A stretch of DNA of 64,000 nt from Hyphomicrobiales bacterium (GCA_900469615.1 UBYA01000010.1:181597-245596), one strand, 5' to 3'. Shown: positions 27,593-36,567, counted from the stretch's first letter. Numbers and translations are program-made. The notes: a model not told the origin generated them from the sequence alone.

Positions 27593-28066
27593 TCAACCGT
27601 TGGCAGCGATGGCGTCGAAAAGCCCGACTTCCCCCGCCCGCTTGCGCACGATATCGGCGAGCGGCACCTCATTAAACGGCATGGTGCGCAGCTTCAACTG
27701 CGCATCGCAGACCTTCTTTCCCGCAATGGCGATGCGCGCCTTGGTGACGGCAAAGCCCGAGCCGTCGTGCTCCAGCTCGGCTTCGATATCGAGTTCCGCT
27801 TCCGGCTCGACGAAGGTCCGCATCTTCGCACCGTCGACCGACATCAGGAACGGCATGTAGGCAAATTTCGTCGCCGCGAGCACCAGCATGCCCGAGGCCT
27901 GCGCCATCGTTTCGATGAGAAGAACGCCGGGAACGAGCGGCATGCCCGGGAAGTGGCCCTCGAAAACCGGGCTTTTCGCCGGAACGACGGAATGCGCCTT
28001 CAACAGGCCCTTGGACAGATCGACGGATTCGATCCTGTCGATCATCTGGAAATATTCCAGCAGCAT
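27593..28066 (-). CDS. fabZXL: 3-hydroxyacyl-ACP dehydratase FabZ-like, VLCFA cluster
   Basis: This 157-residue hotdog dehydratase removes water from 3-hydroxyacyl-AcpXL. The catalytic block VFEGHFPGMPLVPGVLLIETMAQ has the His and the downstream Glu of FabZ. The ATG at 28066 follows GGAGG at good spacing; a TTG three bases upstream is less likely. It is the second gene of the operon, 123 bp after acpXL with a stem-loop between them, and 43 bp before the KS-like gene. Confidence 0.93.
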   Translation of the reverse strand: MLLEYFQMIDRIESVDLSKGLLKAHSVVPAKSPVFEGHFPGMPLVPGVLLIETMAQASGMLVLAATKFAYMPFLMSVDGAKMRTFVEPEAELDIEAELEHDGSGFAVTKARIAIAGKKVCDAQLKLRTMPFNEVPLADIVRKRAGEVGLFDAIAANG

Positions 28067-28133
28067 CAATGCCTCCGCTCCTACCCGGCAGCGCAGGATG
28101 CTCCGGGCGGGATACGCTATTTAAGAATGAAAC

Positions 28134-28167
28134 CGCCCGGCCGCCATATTCAGGGGCGGCTGGGCGT
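28134..28167 (-). terminator. Stem-loop between acpXL and fabZ, possible attenuator
   Basis: On the minus strand CGCCC-A-GCCGCC pairs with GGCGGC-C-GGGCG across a 9-nt loop, followed by GTTTCATTCTT. The weak T-tract suggests partial termination or 3' end protection, which would yield more acpXL than downstream message. Confidence 0.5.
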
Positions 28168-28189
28168 CAAAAAAATGCAAGGATGATGC

Positions 28190-28468
28190 TCAGCCCTTGG
28201 CGGCGCGCAATTCATCGATCTTGGCACAGAGATTCTTCAGAACGAAGTATTCTTCGGTCGAAACCTTGCCTTCGTTGACTTCCTGCGTCCACTGCTCGAG
28301 CGGGATCTTGATGCCGAATTCCTTGTCGATAGCGAAGACGATATCCAGGAAGTCCAGGCTGTCGATGCCGAGGTCGTCGATCGTGTGGCTATCCGGAGTG
28401 ATCGTATCACGGTCGATTTCGCTGGTTTCAGCGATGATGTCGGCAACTTTGTCAAATGTAGCAGTCAC
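28190..28468 (-). CDS. acpXL: Acyl carrier protein AcpXL
   Basis: AcpXL is the dedicated carrier for 27-hydroxyoctacosanoate in rhizobial and Brucella lipid A. The 92-residue product begins [20 protein letters not shown] and has the phosphopantetheine site [12 protein letters not shown] near residue 36. It is longer than AcpP (about 78) with a helical tail [20 protein letters not shown]. The start is GTG at 28468, preceded by AGAGG at 9 nt; the open frame continues upstream, but that part is not ACP-like. It is the first gene of the VLCFA operon. Confidence 0.95.
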   Translation of the reverse strand: MTATFDKVADIIAETSEIDRDTITPDSHTIDDLGIDSLDFLDIVFAIDKEFGIKIPLEQWTQEVNEGKVSTEEYFVLKNLCAKIDELRAAKG

Positions 28469-28689
28469 TGCCCATACCTCTTGAAATAATAATTCATCCC
28501 CCTCATAGGGAAATCCATTCCAAAAGCCAATGGTTTCCGCCAGAAACCCCGGCAATTTGGTAAAGCACTGTTGCGCAAACAGCAAAATGACACTTGCGTC
28601 ATAATTGCGGAATCATGGCGACATGCGCGCAAGATGCGGCAGCATTGCGGCCCGACCGCAACGGCGCGAACCGGCGCCTTGGCAAAAGA
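28469..28689. other. Upstream region of acpXL
   Basis: This 221-bp spacer separates the L,D-transpeptidase stop from acpXL and must hold the acpXL promoter. A run with AATAATAATT-like AT richness at about 28485-28495 could be part of the core promoter or leader. No operator was recognised. Confidence 0.35.
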
Positions 28690-29118
28690 TCAATCGCTGA
28701 TCACGATGCGCGTATTGCGAAGCCCCGCATCCGCCGCCATGGCGAAGAAGGTCGCGGCGTTGCGCGTATCGAGCCGCACGCAGCCATGCGACGCCGGCCG
28801 GCCAAGATGCCTTACCTCATAGGTGCCATGGATAGCATAGCCGCCGTTGAAGAATACGGCATAGGGCATGGGCGCATCGTCGTATTTCTTCGAGCGATGG
28901 TCTCTGGAGAGCCATTTGGCCGTGTAAGAGCCGATGGGCGTCACGTAGCCTCTGCGGGCCGTCGACACCCGCCAGCGATACCGGAAAGCTCCATCCTCGG
29001 AAACGGTCATCGTTTGCGATCGAAGATCGACCACGGCAAGAACTGTTCCGGCATGCGCCGAAACAGTATGGAATTGCATGCATAGACAGGCTGCTGCGGC
29101 CAATACGGCAGGTTTCAT
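28690..29118 (-). CDS. Small L,D-transpeptidase (YkuD domain)
   Basis: This 142-residue exported enzyme forms 3-3 crosslinks in peptidoglycan or attaches proteins to it. A signal peptide (AVLAAAACLCMQFHTVSAHA) is followed by one YkuD domain: TPIGSYTAKW, then the active site YAIHGTYEVRHLGRPASHGCVRLD with His and the nucleophile Cys. The length is near the minimum for the fold. GGGGA lies just before the ATG. Rhizobiales rely heavily on L,D-transpeptidases for polar growth, but which paralogue this is cannot be told. Confidence 0.92.
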   Translation of the reverse strand: MKPAVLAAAACLCMQFHTVSAHAGTVLAVVDLRSQTMTVSEDGAFRYRWRVSTARRGYVTPIGSYTAKWLSRDHRSKKYDDAPMPYAVFFNGGYAIHGTYEVRHLGRPASHGCVRLDTRNAATFFAMAADAGLRNTRIVISD

Positions 29119-29238
29119 CTTGTCCCCTCCGACTGTTTGCTTCGTCGTGAAGCAATTCAGACGATGGAGAAGCTTATCAGCATGCCAATTATACCAAATT
29201 AATACGTATAGTGAGCGATCTGTTAATATAACGGAGCA

Positions 29239-30219
29239 TCACAGCAGCAGCAGAAATCCCACGAAGGCGAGAAGCACCAGCATCGAGCATGCGGAATAGA
29301 AGATCGAAATGCCAGCTTCGATATCGCTGACGGTCGCCGTGTCGCGGCCCGCGCCGTTGATCATAGGCTCACGCACGAGTTCCCCGCCATAGATGCGCGG
29401 CCCGGCAAGCTGGATATCGAGCGCGCCGGCCATCGCCGCTTCCGGCCGGCCGGAGTTGGGCGAACGGTGCAGCCCGCCATCCCGGACCCCGATGCGGATC
29501 GCGTTTCCGAGCGCGGAGATCCCCCGCTTGGCCAGAGCGCCGACGGCGATCAGCAGGATCGAGAGCCGTGCGGCCGGCCAGTTGGCGATATCGTCGAGGC
29601 GCGCGGCGGCGCGGCCGAAATCGATATAGGTTTCGGATTTGTGGCCGATCATCGAATCGGCGGTATTCAGCATCTTGTAGAAGAAAAGACCCGGCAGGCC
29701 GAAAACGCCGTACCAGAGCGCGGGAGCGACCACGCCGTCGGAAAAATTCTCGGCGAGGCTTTCGATGGCCGCGCGGCAGATGCCCGGCTCATCCAGCGTC
29801 TCGGGATCGCGGCCGACGATGCGCGAGACGGCAAGCCGCCCGCCCTCCAGGCCGTCGTCACGCAGCGCCCGAGACACCTCCGCGACGTGATCGGCAAGAC
29901 TCTTCTGCGCCAGAAAGACCGCCACGAGCACCGCCTCGGCCAGAATGCCGAGCCAGCCGAAGAAAGCGAGAAATCCGTGGACCGCCCAGCCGGCGATAAT
30001 CGCCCCCATCAGCAATGCGACGATCGACATGATCCCGTTGCGGCGGCGAAGCACGCCCGGCAGATGCCTCGCATTGAACCGGCGGTCGAAGGACGAGATC
30101 GCCTTGCCGAACAGCACGACCGGATGCGGAAAACGCTGCCAAAGCCAGTCGGGATCGCCGACGATGCGGTCGAGCAGCAATGCAAGAACCAGAATGAGCA
30201 AATGTTCGTCGGCGGTCAT
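29239..30219 (-). CDS. cobD: Adenosylcobinamide-phosphate synthase CobD (CbiB)
   Basis: This membrane enzyme amidates adenosylcobyric acid with (R)-1-amino-2-propanol (phosphate). The 326-residue product begins LLILVLALLLDRIVGDPDWLWQRFPHPVVLFG, the conserved CbiB opening, and contains ESLAENFSDGVVAPALWY, LNTADSMIGHKSETYIDFGRAAAR and NSGRPEAAMAGAL. About four to five hydrophobic segments place it in the inner membrane. The ATG overlaps the cobC stop by 4 bp. The name CobD here follows the Pseudomonas denitrificans usage; the Salmonella CobD is a different enzyme. Confidence 0.95.
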   Translation of the reverse strand: MTADEHLLILVLALLLDRIVGDPDWLWQRFPHPVVLFGKAISSFDRRFNARHLPGVLRRRNGIMSIVALLMGAIIAGWAVHGFLAFFGWLGILAEAVLVAVFLAQKSLADHVAEVSRALRDDGLEGGRLAVSRIVGRDPETLDEPGICRAAIESLAENFSDGVVAPALWYGVFGLPGLFFYKMLNTADSMIGHKSETYIDFGRAAARLDDIANWPAARLSILLIAVGALAKRGISALGNAIRIGVRDGGLHRSPNSGRPEAAMAGALDIQLAGPRIYGGELVREPMINGAGRDTATVSDIEAGISIFYSACSMLVLLAFVGFLLLL

Positions 30220-31214
30220 GTCGAATAATACTCCAATATCCCGGCGAGTCTTTGGTCCGCCTCCTCATCCGGAGCCAGCCCGAAACGCAGCCAGTTACGC
30301 GCATAATCGAACTTGCGGACCAGAATGTGATGACGGCAGAGATGCGTATATATGCCCTCGGCCCGGTCGTCTGCAACCAGCGCAAACAGCGCCGTGCCTC
30401 CGGCGACATGGAGACGGGAGCGGCGCAGAACCGTCTCGAGCGCCGAATGTCGTTGAAGGATACGGTTCCGGATAGCGCTCGTGTCGCTTTCCATGAGCGA
30501 CGCCGCGATCGAGAGCGCAGGGCCGGAGACCGCCCAGGGGCCGAGCCAGTCCTCGAAACGGGTCATGATGGAACTCTCGGCAATGACGAAGCCAAGACGC
30601 AGGCCGGCCAGACCGAAAAACTTTCCGAAGGAGCGGAAGATAACAAGATTCGGCATCGAGGCGGCGAAGGGCGCCATGCTGGCCGCCGGCTCGATATCGC
30701 CGAAAGCCTCGTCAACGACGAGGATGCCGCCTCGCTTTCGCAGCCTCTCGTGCAACTCCCGCAACTGGTCGATCTGCAACGTCCGCCCATCGGGATTGTT
30801 GGGATTGACGGCAACGACCAATCTGTCCTCGGCTGTGAATTCCGCGATCGTCGAGACCTGACGCACCTGCAAGCCCGCGAGCGTGAAGGCGCGCGCATAC
30901 TCGCCATAGGTCGGCGACAGGATCGCGACGCGACTGCCGGATACGAGCCTGGGCAACAGTTGAATGACCGATTGTGTGCCCGGAACCGGCAAAGGCAGGA
31001 GATCGCCGCTGCGGTAATAGCGCCCTGCCGCTACACGCGCCCGCTCCTGCAAATACTGATCCGGCAGCCTGTGCCACGCCGCAACGGGGATGTCGGGCAA
31101 AGGAACGGGATGGGGATTGATACCCGTCGACAAATCCAGCCACTCCTCCGGACGCCCGCCATATTGACGCGCCGCAGCGGTAATGCCGCCGCCATGCGCA
31201 ATCCTGTTCGTCAT
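30216..31214 (-). CDS. cobC: Threonine-phosphate decarboxylase CobC
   Basis: This PLP aminotransferase-fold enzyme makes aminopropanol phosphate for the cobalamin side chain. The 332-residue product starts RIAHGGGITAAARQYG and LDLSTGINPHPVP, typical of CobC/CobD. The PLP lysine is in FRSFGKFFGLAGLRLG and the cofactor Asp region in ILVVDEAFGD. VNPNNPDGR is the substrate loop. The open frame reaches far upstream into cobB, but the ATG at 31214 overlaps the cobB stop by 4 bp (ATGA) and matches the family start. It is part of cobA-B-C-D. Confidence 0.94.
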   Translation of the reverse strand: MTNRIAHGGGITAAARQYGGRPEEWLDLSTGINPHPVPLPDIPVAAWHRLPDQYLQERARVAAGRYYRSGDLLPLPVPGTQSVIQLLPRLVSGSRVAILSPTYGEYARAFTLAGLQVRQVSTIAEFTAEDRLVVAVNPNNPDGRTLQIDQLRELHERLRKRGGILVVDEAFGDIEPAASMAPFAASMPNLVIFRSFGKFFGLAGLRLGFVIAESSIMTRFEDWLGPWAVSGPALSIAASLMESDTSAIRNRILQRHSALETVLRRSRLHVAGGTALFALVADDRAEGIYTHLCRHHILVRKFDYARNWLRFGLAPDEEADQRLAGILEYYST

Positions 31215-32518
31215 GAGGCATCTCCGGAAAGATCGATCAGATGCATGTAGGAGCCCGCGACATTGCCGCGCTGCAAGCCTGCCACGCCCAGATCGGCATC
31301 GAGCGCATCCCGGACCGCAAACAGGCGGTCCGCCTCGCCTTCCGATACGACGGTCGAATAGTGAAACTCGTGCGCCGTCATCGGCTTGTCGAAAAAGGAC
31401 CCGGCAAGCGGCGTCACGCGCCGATAGCCGAGATGGCGCTGGCGCTTCTCGTAGCTCGTGACGACAGGCAAGAGGCCAAGCATCTCGTGGCGGGTGCCGG
31501 CCGCATCGACCAGTCCCTCGCCAAGCACCATATACCCTCCGCATTCGCCATAGACGCGAGCCCCGCGCGCGGCGGCGGCTTTCACGCCCTCGCTGAAATG
31601 CCGGGAGGAGGCAAGCTTTCCCGCGTGCAGTTCCGGATAGCCGCCAGGCAGGTAGATGGCGTCCGCATTGGCCGGTGGCGCCTCGTCCGCCAGCGGGGAG
31701 AAAAAGGAAATCTCGGCACCGCGGCGCTTCCAACCGAGCAGCATATGTTCGTAGCAGAAGGCGAAAGCGATATCCCGCGCGACGGCGATCCGCTGGCCGA
31801 ATGGCATCAGCCGCGCGATGTTCGCCGCCGACGGACGCACGATATTCTGCTGGGCTGCCCGCAAAAGAAACCCGAAATCGCATGCCTTGGCGACGACATC
31901 CGCCGCCGCCTCGATGAAATGCTCCAGCGCCTCATGCTCGCCGGCCTGCACCAGGCCGAGATGCCGTTCCGGCAAATTCAAGCCCGGGTCGTTGCGAATG
32001 ACGGCAATGACGGGCATTCGCACCACGTCCAGCGCCTGACGCAACATCTTCTCATGCCTTTCGCTGGCGACGCGATTGAGCACGACGCCCGCAATGCGGA
32101 TATCGGCGCGAAAGTTGGCAAAACCGCTGACGACAGCCGCAACCGATTGCGACATGCGGGAGGCATCGACAACAAGGACGACGGAGAGGCCGAGAAAGGC
32201 GGCGAGATCGGCCGGCGTCCCCGTACCATCGGCAGCGCCGTCGAACAGGCCCATCATTCCCTCAATGACGAGCATCCGCCCGCCGGCGCGATGAAGCGCG
32301 GAATTAGCGGAAATGAGTTCCGCACGCATGGCCCAGGGATCGAAATTGAGGCAGGGCGAGCCTACCGCCGCCGCGTGAAAGGCGGGATCGATATAATCTG
32401 GCCCCGCCTTGCCCGAAACGACTGCACCACCCCGGTTCCGCAGCGCCCGCAAAAGACCGAGCGTGAAGGTCGTCTTGCCGGAGCCCGAAGAGGGTGCAGC
32501 GATCAGGAGGCCGCTCAT
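31211..32518 (-). CDS. cobB: Hydrogenobyrinic acid a,c-diamide synthase CobB
   Basis: CobB amidates the a and c side chains of the corrin with ATP and glutamine. The 435-residue product has the N-terminal P-loop IAAPSSGSGKTTFTLGLLRAL, then GPDYIDPAFHAAA, and EGMMGLFDG. A C-terminal class I glutaminase domain contains LPGGYPELHA and GECGGYMVLG, with Cys as nucleophile, and HEFHYS. The ATG at 32518 overlaps the cobA stop by 4 bp. It is cytoplasmic. Confidence 0.95.
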   Translation of the reverse strand: MSGLLIAAPSSGSGKTTFTLGLLRALRNRGGAVVSGKAGPDYIDPAFHAAAVGSPCLNFDPWAMRAELISANSALHRAGGRMLVIEGMMGLFDGAADGTGTPADLAAFLGLSVVLVVDASRMSQSVAAVVSGFANFRADIRIAGVVLNRVASERHEKMLRQALDVVRMPVIAVIRNDPGLNLPERHLGLVQAGEHEALEHFIEAAADVVAKACDFGFLLRAAQQNIVRPSAANIARLMPFGQRIAVARDIAFAFCYEHMLLGWKRRGAEISFFSPLADEAPPANADAIYLPGGYPELHAGKLASSRHFSEGVKAAAARGARVYGECGGYMVLGEGLVDAAGTRHEMLGLLPVVTSYEKRQRHLGYRRVTPLAGSFFDKPMTAHEFHYSTVVSEGEADRLFAVRDALDADLGVAGLQRGNVAGSYMHLIDLSGDAS

Positions 32519-33363
32519 GCCGACACCTTGCGTCCGCCTTCGCCATGCCGTTCCACCGCCGGCAGAAGCTTGCGGCCGGAAAGAGCGCCGAGCCAATCCA
32601 GCGACGGCCGAAGTTTCACCACTTCGCCGACGACGACGATGGCGGGCGGTTCGAGACCGGAAGCCTCGACATCCTCCGACGCCCGCCCGAGGGTCGTCTC
32701 GAGCACCTGCTGAGATTGCGTCGCGGCATTGCAGACGAAAGCGACGGGCTCCTCGGCCGAACGGCCGGCAGCGATGAGGTTGGCACTGATCTGGGCGATA
32801 TGCTTCATCGCCATGTACATGACGATCACAGGCGATCCCCTGCCGATCGCTTCCCAGTCGATCGCGTCGGGCACGAGGCCGGAGGAATCGTGTCCGGTCA
32901 GGAAGGTGACGGCATGGTTGACGTCGCGATGCGTGACGGGAATGCCGGCATAGGCAAGCCCGCCGATACCGGCGGTAATGCCGGGCACGATGCGGAAGGG
33001 AATGCCGTGCTCGACAAGCATCAGTGCCTCCTCGCCACCACGTCCGAAAACGAAGGGATCGCCGCCCTTGAGGCGCAGAACCCGCTTGCCGGCCCGCGCC
33101 AGCTCCACCAGCCGCAGCGAGATGTCCCGCTGGCTGGCCGATGGCTTGCCGCCGCGTTTGCCGGCATATTCCAGCACCGCGCCCGGTCGGGCAAGCTTGA
33201 GGCAGTCGTCGTTCACGAGCGCATCGTGCACGACGATATCCGCCTCCGCCAGCCCCTTGGCGGCCAGCAAGGTCAAAAGCCCGGCATCTCCCGGCCCGGC
33301 GCCGACGAGCCAGACGGAGCCCGGCTCCAAAGCCGGCAGATTGGAAAAAGCGCTATCGTTCAT
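32515..33363 (-). CDS. cobA: Uroporphyrinogen-III C-methyltransferase CobA
   Basis: This is the SAM-dependent enzyme making precorrin-2, the entry to the corrin pathway. The 282-residue product has VWLVGAGPGDAGLLTLLAAKGL, LRLKGGDPFVFGRGGEE and VPGITAGIGGLAYAGIPVTHR, all SUMT signatures. It is a single-function CobA without a CysG reductase domain. The ATG at 33363 is close to AGGGG; 33 further codons upstream are open but not family-like. It is the first gene of cobA-cobB-cobC-cobD, each overlapping the next by 4 bp. No cobalamin riboswitch is visible in its leader. Confidence 0.95.
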   Translation of the reverse strand: MNDSAFSNLPALEPGSVWLVGAGPGDAGLLTLLAAKGLAEADIVVHDALVNDDCLKLARPGAVLEYAGKRGGKPSASQRDISLRLVELARAGKRVLRLKGGDPFVFGRGGEEALMLVEHGIPFRIVPGITAGIGGLAYAGIPVTHRDVNHAVTFLTGHDSSGLVPDAIDWEAIGRGSPVIVMYMAMKHIAQISANLIAAGRSAEEPVAFVCNAATQSQQVLETTLGRASEDVEASGLEPPAIVVVGEVVKLRPSLDWLGALSGRKLLPAVERHGEGGRKVSA

Positions 33364-33603
33364 CCCCTGTGTCCTATGCCCGGATGGCTGAAATTGCAAT
33401 GTTGAGAACGGGATAAGGCAGGCGCATCCCGAGGTCGTTCCATTGCCGATAATATGCGACACAAGGTCTGAACTGCGGCGATGACGCGCTATGGGCTTTG
33501 CCAGCGGCGACAGTTCGCGGAAAAACAGGGGACGGACCGTACTGGCTTCCGGATTCGATATATCCGGATAATCGAATAACCATATGAAAAATCGAAAGAA
33601 GCA
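33364..33603. other. Leader region of cobA
   Basis: About 240 bp between the nucleoside hydrolase terminator and cobA. No B12 box (the core of cobalamin riboswitches) and no gene was seen. A purine/AT-rich tract at about 33565-33600 could hold a promoter. Confidence 0.4.
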
Positions 33604-33629
33604 CGACGGGGACTCAACTGCCCCCGTCG
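33604..33629 (-). terminator. Terminator of the nucleoside hydrolase gene
   Basis: On the minus strand CGACGGGG pairs with CCCCGTCG across about 10 nt, followed by TGCTTCTTTCGATTTTT. It lies a few bases after the stop at 33638. Confidence 0.6.
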
Positions 33630-33637
33630 CGTGGATC

Positions 33638-34597
33638 TCAGTGTTTCACCTTGCCCAGAATCACGTCGCGGATCAGATCGACGACCTGTTGCGAGCGAAT
33701 ACCGGTGCAGACGATCTGGCTCGGCAGATTGTCCCAATCGCCCGGCGGGAAATGACGGCCGTTCGGCTTCACGATCGTCTGGCCATCGGCGATGCCGCCG
33801 CAGACGACGCGAACCGCGCCCTCGATCGTATCGAACAGCTCGGGCGCGACGACATAGACGCAGGCGCAGCTGTCATGGACCATCATTCCGTCTTCGACGG
33901 CGTGCTTGTAGAAATCGATATAGGACTGCGACAGATCCGACAGCAGCTGAACCGAAGGTCCGCCGGCCTTGGCCATATCGGCCAGATAGCTGCGGCTCAT
34001 GGTCGTGATCGCCGTCACGTCGAGACCGACCACGACCACCTTCCAGGCTGCCGTCATGACGAAATCGGCTGCTTCCGGATCGCCGTGAATATTGGCTTCG
34101 GCAACCGGAGAGACATTGCCCGGCACATAGAAATTGCCGCCCATGATCACCACGTCCTTCACGAGCGAGGCGATTTCGGGATCGTGCTTCAGCGCCAGGG
34201 CCAGATTGGTCATGCGGCCGACCGCGACCAGGGTGACTTCGCCGGGATGGGCGCGAACGGTGTCGATGATGAACTGGTAGGCCGGGCGCGGATCGGCCGG
34301 CAGGTCGATCGTGTCAGGCACGTCGATATCGCCAAGGCCGTTATGGCCGTGAACCATCGTCGGCCACGGACGCTCGCGTCGCGAGGGATCGAAAGTGACG
34401 CTTGCGCCCCGCGCGACCGGGCACGGAATATTCCACTCGCGCTTGAGGAACAGCGCGTTGCGTGTCGTCGTGTCGACGGAGGCATTGCCGAAAACCGTCG
34501 TCACGCCGAGAAGGTCGATATCCGGGTGACGATGCAGGAAGAGGAGCGCCATGGCGTCATCGACGCCCGGATCCGTATCATAAATGACCTTATGCAT
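33638..34597 (-). CDS. Inosine-uridine preferring nucleoside hydrolase family protein
   Basis: This 319-residue enzyme cleaves ribonucleosides to base and ribose. The N-terminal YDTDPGVDDAMALLFL is the calcium-binding DTDPGxDD signature. TVFGNASVDTTTRNALFL and IIDTVRAHPGEVTLVAVGRMTNLALAL are further family blocks, with GGNFYVPGNVSPVAEANIHGDPEAADFV in the core (quoted in part: NIHGDPEAAD). AAGGA precedes the ATG. It sits between cobA and cobE on the same strand but has its own leader and terminator. A link to cobalamin (for example base salvage) is not supported by sequence. Confidence 0.92.
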   Translation of the reverse strand: MHKVIYDTDPGVDDAMALLFLHRHPDIDLLGVTTVFGNASVDTTTRNALFLKREWNIPCPVARGASVTFDPSRRERPWPTMVHGHNGLGDIDVPDTIDLPADPRPAYQFIIDTVRAHPGEVTLVAVGRMTNLALALKHDPEIASLVKDVVIMGGNFYVPGNVSPVAEANIHGDPEAADFVMTAAWKVVVVGLDVTAITTMSRSYLADMAKAGGPSVQLLSDLSQSYIDFYKHAVEDGMMVHDSCACVYVVAPELFDTIEGAVRVVCGGIADGQTIVKPNGRHFPPGDWDNLPSQIVCTGIRSQQVVDLIRDVILGKVKH

Positions 34598-34759
34598 GAT
34601 TTTTCCTTACCAACATACTGAATAAGCTTGATCTTTCGGAAAACTCCTCCCGTCGCGGATCATGCTTGAACTACCGGCATACACGAGAACGGACGGCTGC
34701 GGAATGCCGCCGCGGCGTCCCATGCGGCATTTGTGAGGTTTACGGGGGAAATTCCATTC

Positions 34760-35164
34760 TCAGGCGATCCTGGCAATCGCCGCCGTGGCAAAATTGGACT
34801 TGATCTTCGGAAGCGCGAGCTCCGCATCCGGACCCGCCGCCGCAAGTGCCGCTGCTTCGGCAACTCCGTGACAACCGACACGGGCGAAGACGATCTCGGA
34901 GGGATTTTTCAGCCGGGGCGTCTCCCGCTCCAATACCGCTGCCTCGAAGAATCGCGCGGGCAGGCGAAGATGCGCCGCCGTCTCGATGATGGCCGGTTCT
35001 TCCATGCGCGCATCGATCGACGCCACGGCCAAGACCTGCCCGCTTTCGATTCCGATTTCCCGGAAGGCTCGCTCCGCAAGCAGAAGCACATCGTTCCAGT
35101 CCGTACCGCGCTCGCAGCCGAGGCCGAGAACATAGCGGCGATCGGAATTGACATGTGCCGTCAT
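34760..35164 (-). CDS. cobE: Cobalamin biosynthesis protein CobE (CbiG C-terminal type)
   Basis: This 134-residue protein has the CbiG-C fold. VLGLGCERGTDWNDVLLLAERAF matches the family's GIGCxxG opening, AVASIDARMEEPAIIETA its second block, and CHGVAEAAALAAAG with LPKIKSNFATAAIARI its end. CobE is found in aerobic cobalamin clusters; its biochemical role in corrin ring processing is not firmly settled. A hairpin-forming inverted repeat lies downstream (34703-34710 with 34724-34731) but without a T-run. The neighbouring TauE gene is divergent. Confidence 0.9.
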   Translation of the reverse strand: MTAHVNSDRRYVLGLGCERGTDWNDVLLLAERAFREIGIESGQVLAVASIDARMEEPAIIETAAHLRLPARFFEAAVLERETPRLKNPSEIVFARVGCHGVAEAAALAAAGPDAELALPKIKSNFATAAIARIA

Positions 35165-35314
35165 GCTCGACTCCCCAGCGGCAACAACTCAGACGGCAGA
35201 TGTAGCCCCCGCTTTCCGGGCCGTCAATTTTCCGCCGTATGCTTTCAGGCGGATTGCATTGCGGCAAATGAAGTGCCAGAAGGCCGCTGGTTTCCCGCCC
35301 CAGAGTTCCCCGCC

Positions 35315-36100
35315 TTGCAAGACATTACCCTTCAGATCCTGTTTCTGCTCTTTGCCGCCGCTTTCTTTGCCGGTTTCGTCGATTCCATCGCCGGCGGCGG
35401 CGGGCTGGTGACTGTGCCCGCCATGCTGCTGGCCGGCATTCCGCCGCTGCAAACGCTCGGCACGAACAAGGTGCAATCGATCTGCGGTGCGGCCTCGGCG
35501 ACGATCGCCTATGCGCGGCAGGGGCATGTCGAGCTTCGCGAACAGCTTCCGATGGCCGCAATGGCCGTCATGGGAGGCATGCTCGGCGCCATGCTGGCAA
35601 CCGTCATGCCGAGCGAAGTCCTGCGCATAGCCCTGCCCTTCCTGCTGATCGCCATCGCGCTCTATTTCGCCATCAAGCCCAATCTCGGCGATGTGGAAAA
35701 ACACCGCCGCATGAGCGCCGGTCTCTTCGGCGTGACGCTGGTGCCGCTGATCGGCTTCTACGACGGTGCATTCGGACCCGGAACGGGTTCGTTCCTGATG
35801 CTTGCCTTCGTGACGCTCGCCGGCTTCGGTCTGCTCAAGGCGACGGCGCATACGAAGCTGCTCAATTTCGGCTCGAATCTCGGCAGTTTGATCGTTTTCA
35901 TCTTCTCCGGCGCCATCCTCTGGAAGGTCGGCCTGACGATGGGGCTTGGCCAGTTCCTCGGCGCCCAGGTCGGCTCGCGGCTTGCCATGCGCATCGGCGC
36001 GAAGCTGATCAAGCCGTTGCTGGTCGTCGTCTGCATCGCCTTTGCAGTCAAGCTGCTGGCGGACCCCGCTCATCCCGTCCGGCTTTGGCTCGGCCTGTAA
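35315..36100 (+). CDS. TauE/SafE family membrane permease (UPF0721)
   Basis: About 261 residues with seven to eight hydrophobic segments. FAAAFFAGFVDSIAGGGGLVTVPAMLLAGI is the family's hallmark start (core: DSIAGGGGL). PLIGFYDGAFGPGTGSF in the second half is its inverted-repeat counterpart. TauE/SafE proteins export small sulfur or organic anions such as sulfoacetate or sulfite; the substrate here is unknown. The start is uncertain: TTG at 35315 or in-frame GTG at 35273, neither with a clear Shine-Dalgarno. It is transcribed divergently from cobE. Confidence 0.85.
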   Translation: MQDITLQILFLLFAAAFFAGFVDSIAGGGGLVTVPAMLLAGIPPLQTLGTNKVQSICGAASATIAYARQGHVELREQLPMAAMAVMGGMLGAMLATVMPSEVLRIALPFLLIAIALYFAIKPNLGDVEKHRRMSAGLFGVTLVPLIGFYDGAFGPGTGSFLMLAFVTLAGFGLLKATAHTKLLNFGSNLGSLIVFIFSGAILWKVGLTMGLGQFLGAQVGSRLAMRIGAKLIKPLLVVVCIAFAVKLLADPAHPVRLWLGL

Positions 36101-36201
36101 ACAACGGGCCTTTGATTACCTCCGACGTAATTGATAGTGCTTCGGTACGCGCCGATGATCGCCCTGCCTGAACGGTTCAGGCGATCCAAGGGAGTTGACC
36201 G

Positions 36202-36567
36202 ATGACTGATGCGACCACCATTGCAGAACGCTATATCGCCATCTGGAACGAAGCCGACGCCGAACGCCGGCGCGCACTCATCGCCGAGGCATGGACGGAG
36301 TCCTGCAGTTATATCGACCCGATGATGCGCGCCGACGATCGCGAGCAGATCCATGCGCTGGTCACGGCGGCGCACGAGCGCTTTCCCGGTTTCCGCTTCA
36401 GCCTGATCACGGACGGCGACCGCCATGGCGACAATCTCCGTTTCTCCTGGGGCTTCGGTCCGGTCGATGCCGAACCGCTGATCAAGGGGACGGATTTCGC
36501 CATCCTCGAAGGCGACCGGCTGAAGTCCGTTCACGGCTTCATCGATCAGCTTCCGGCTGCCGCATGA
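36202..36567 (+). CDS. SnoaL-like / NTF2-fold protein
   Basis: This 121-residue single-domain protein of the NTF2-like superfamily opens ATTIAERYIAIWNEADAERRRALIAEAWTES (core: ERYIAIWNEAD) and has YIDPMM, the SnoaL-like signature. It ends FIDQLP. Such proteins are isomerases, hydrolases or ligand binders; none can be chosen here. GGGAG precedes the ATG. Its stop overlaps the start of the XRE regulator by 4 bp, so the pair is one unit. Confidence 0.82.
   Translation: MTDATTIAERYIAIWNEADAERRRALIAEAWTESCSYIDPMMRADDREQIHALVTAAHERFPGFRFSLITDGDRHGDNLRFSWGFGPVDAEPLIKGTDFAILEGDRLKSVHGFIDQLPAAA

Noticed and set aside
34703..34731. AATGCCGC...GCGGCATT as a cobE terminator
   Set aside because: A stem can form, but neither strand has a T-run after it.
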